Shown here one piece after another: positions 63,907 to 64,000 of a DNA stretch of 64,000 nucleotides. The first letter of the stretch is position 1, and every line of letters starts with the position of its first letter. The notes under the pieces are model-generated. The model saw only the letters and a list, made by a program, of their open reading frames with translations. It was not told the origin of the DNA and did no database searches. Source of the stretch: Pelagibacteraceae bacterium AG-390-A02 (GTDB lineage: Bacteria > Pseudomonadota > Alphaproteobacteria > Pelagibacterales > Pelagibacteraceae); assembly GCA_003278165.1 (NCBI GenBank), contig QCGU01000001.1, forward strand, positions 1 to 64,000, in the 5' to 3' direction. A program made the position numbers and the translations under genes.

Positions 63907-64000
63907 AGATTTTCAAAATAGCTTCTGGATATAATTTATGCTCTTGTGCTAAAATTTTTTTAGCAAGACTACCTGGTGTATCTTTTTTTAAAATTTTAAC
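63896..64000 (-). CDS. purN: Phosphoribosylglycinamide formyltransferase PurN (C-terminal end only)
   Basis: The last 34 codons of a leftward gene entering from the right edge. The translation VKILKKDTPGSLAKKILAQ followed by [15 protein letters not shown] matches the C-terminal part of PurN, where D-T-P-x-x-L-A and QEHxLYPEA are conserved. PurN transfers formyl from 10-formyl-THF to GAR in purine synthesis. Most of the gene, with its active site, is outside the window. Confidence 0.8.
   Translation of the reverse strand, partial: VKILKKDTPGSLAKKILAQEHKLYPEAILKIFNP

Noticed and set aside
1..64000. tRNA, rRNA, insertion sequences, integrases, attachment sites or toxin-antitoxin pairs
   Set aside because: I looked through gaps and gene content and saw no such element; the gaps are too short for most of them.

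Overview
The window is a gene-dense, AT-rich stretch that looks like a streamlined marine alphaproteobacterium of the SAR11 / Candidatus Pelagibacter type. This is inferred from the strong A/T bias, gene gaps of a few bases or small overlaps almost everywhere, no insertion sequences or phage genes, the alphaproteobacterial order rsmA-pdxA-surA-lptD-lptG-lptF-pepA-ndk, and a tandem glycine riboswitch in front of gcvT. No gene-free stretch exceeds about 200 bases, and I see no rRNA, tRNA, CRISPR array or mobile element.

Layout. 1-3225: end of a branched-chain-amino-acid type ABC importer (livHMGF). 3226-7781: a 5-oxoproline (pyroglutamate) catabolic locus, with pxpA, a TPR protein and a DUF1445 protein leftward, and pxpB, pxpC and an EamA permease rightward. 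7784-12328: promoter, tandem glycine riboswitch and gcvT-gcvH-gcvP. 12335-17306: lipid-modifying / photooxidative-stress-like cluster (FAD oxidoreductase, DUF1365, cyclopropane-synthase-like methyltransferase, DUF3833 lipoprotein, SDR, TspO). 17309-18412: DAO-family flavoenzyme. 18413-27920: NAD-linked molybdenum formate dehydrogenase, with fdhD, an HPP membrane protein, an IscU-like scaffold and SelO leftward, and the cofactor genes mobA-moeA rightward. 27970-32272: EamA permease, creatinase, amidinotransferase and threonine aldolase. 32265-39546: small unknown gene, dhaK-dhaL, two Gfo/Idh/MocA oxidoreductases, a TPR-glycosyltransferase-like protein, a PhyH dioxygenase and a MOSC protein. 39641-44653: MFS and EamA permeases, gshB, gshA and an HD-domain enzyme. 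44656-51621: purF, cvpA, an RND exporter, dnaB, rplI, rpsR, rpsF. 51709-64000: fabD, fabG, acpP, gmk, rsmA, pdxA, surA, lptD, lptG, lptF, pepA (frameshifted), ndk and the end of purN.

Theme. Several modules converge on glycine and one-carbon supply: glycine cleavage under a glycine riboswitch, threonine aldolase (threonine to glycine), creatinase (creatine to sarcosine plus urea), an amidinotransferase of the arginine:glycine type, a flavoenzyme that could act on sarcosine or a related amine, and formate dehydrogenase as the one-carbon terminal oxidation step. The 5-oxoproline and glutathione genes add glutamate-related salvage.

The most unusual points are the creatinase-amidinotransferase-threonine aldolase operon, a candidate start-codon-sequestering switch in the glycine riboswitch, a perfect 180-base tandem duplication inside lptD, a pepA frameshift sitting exactly on a TTT-TGA site, and an HPP-family membrane protein inside a formate dehydrogenase operon. 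All identifications come from reading sequence and motifs; no database search was run.
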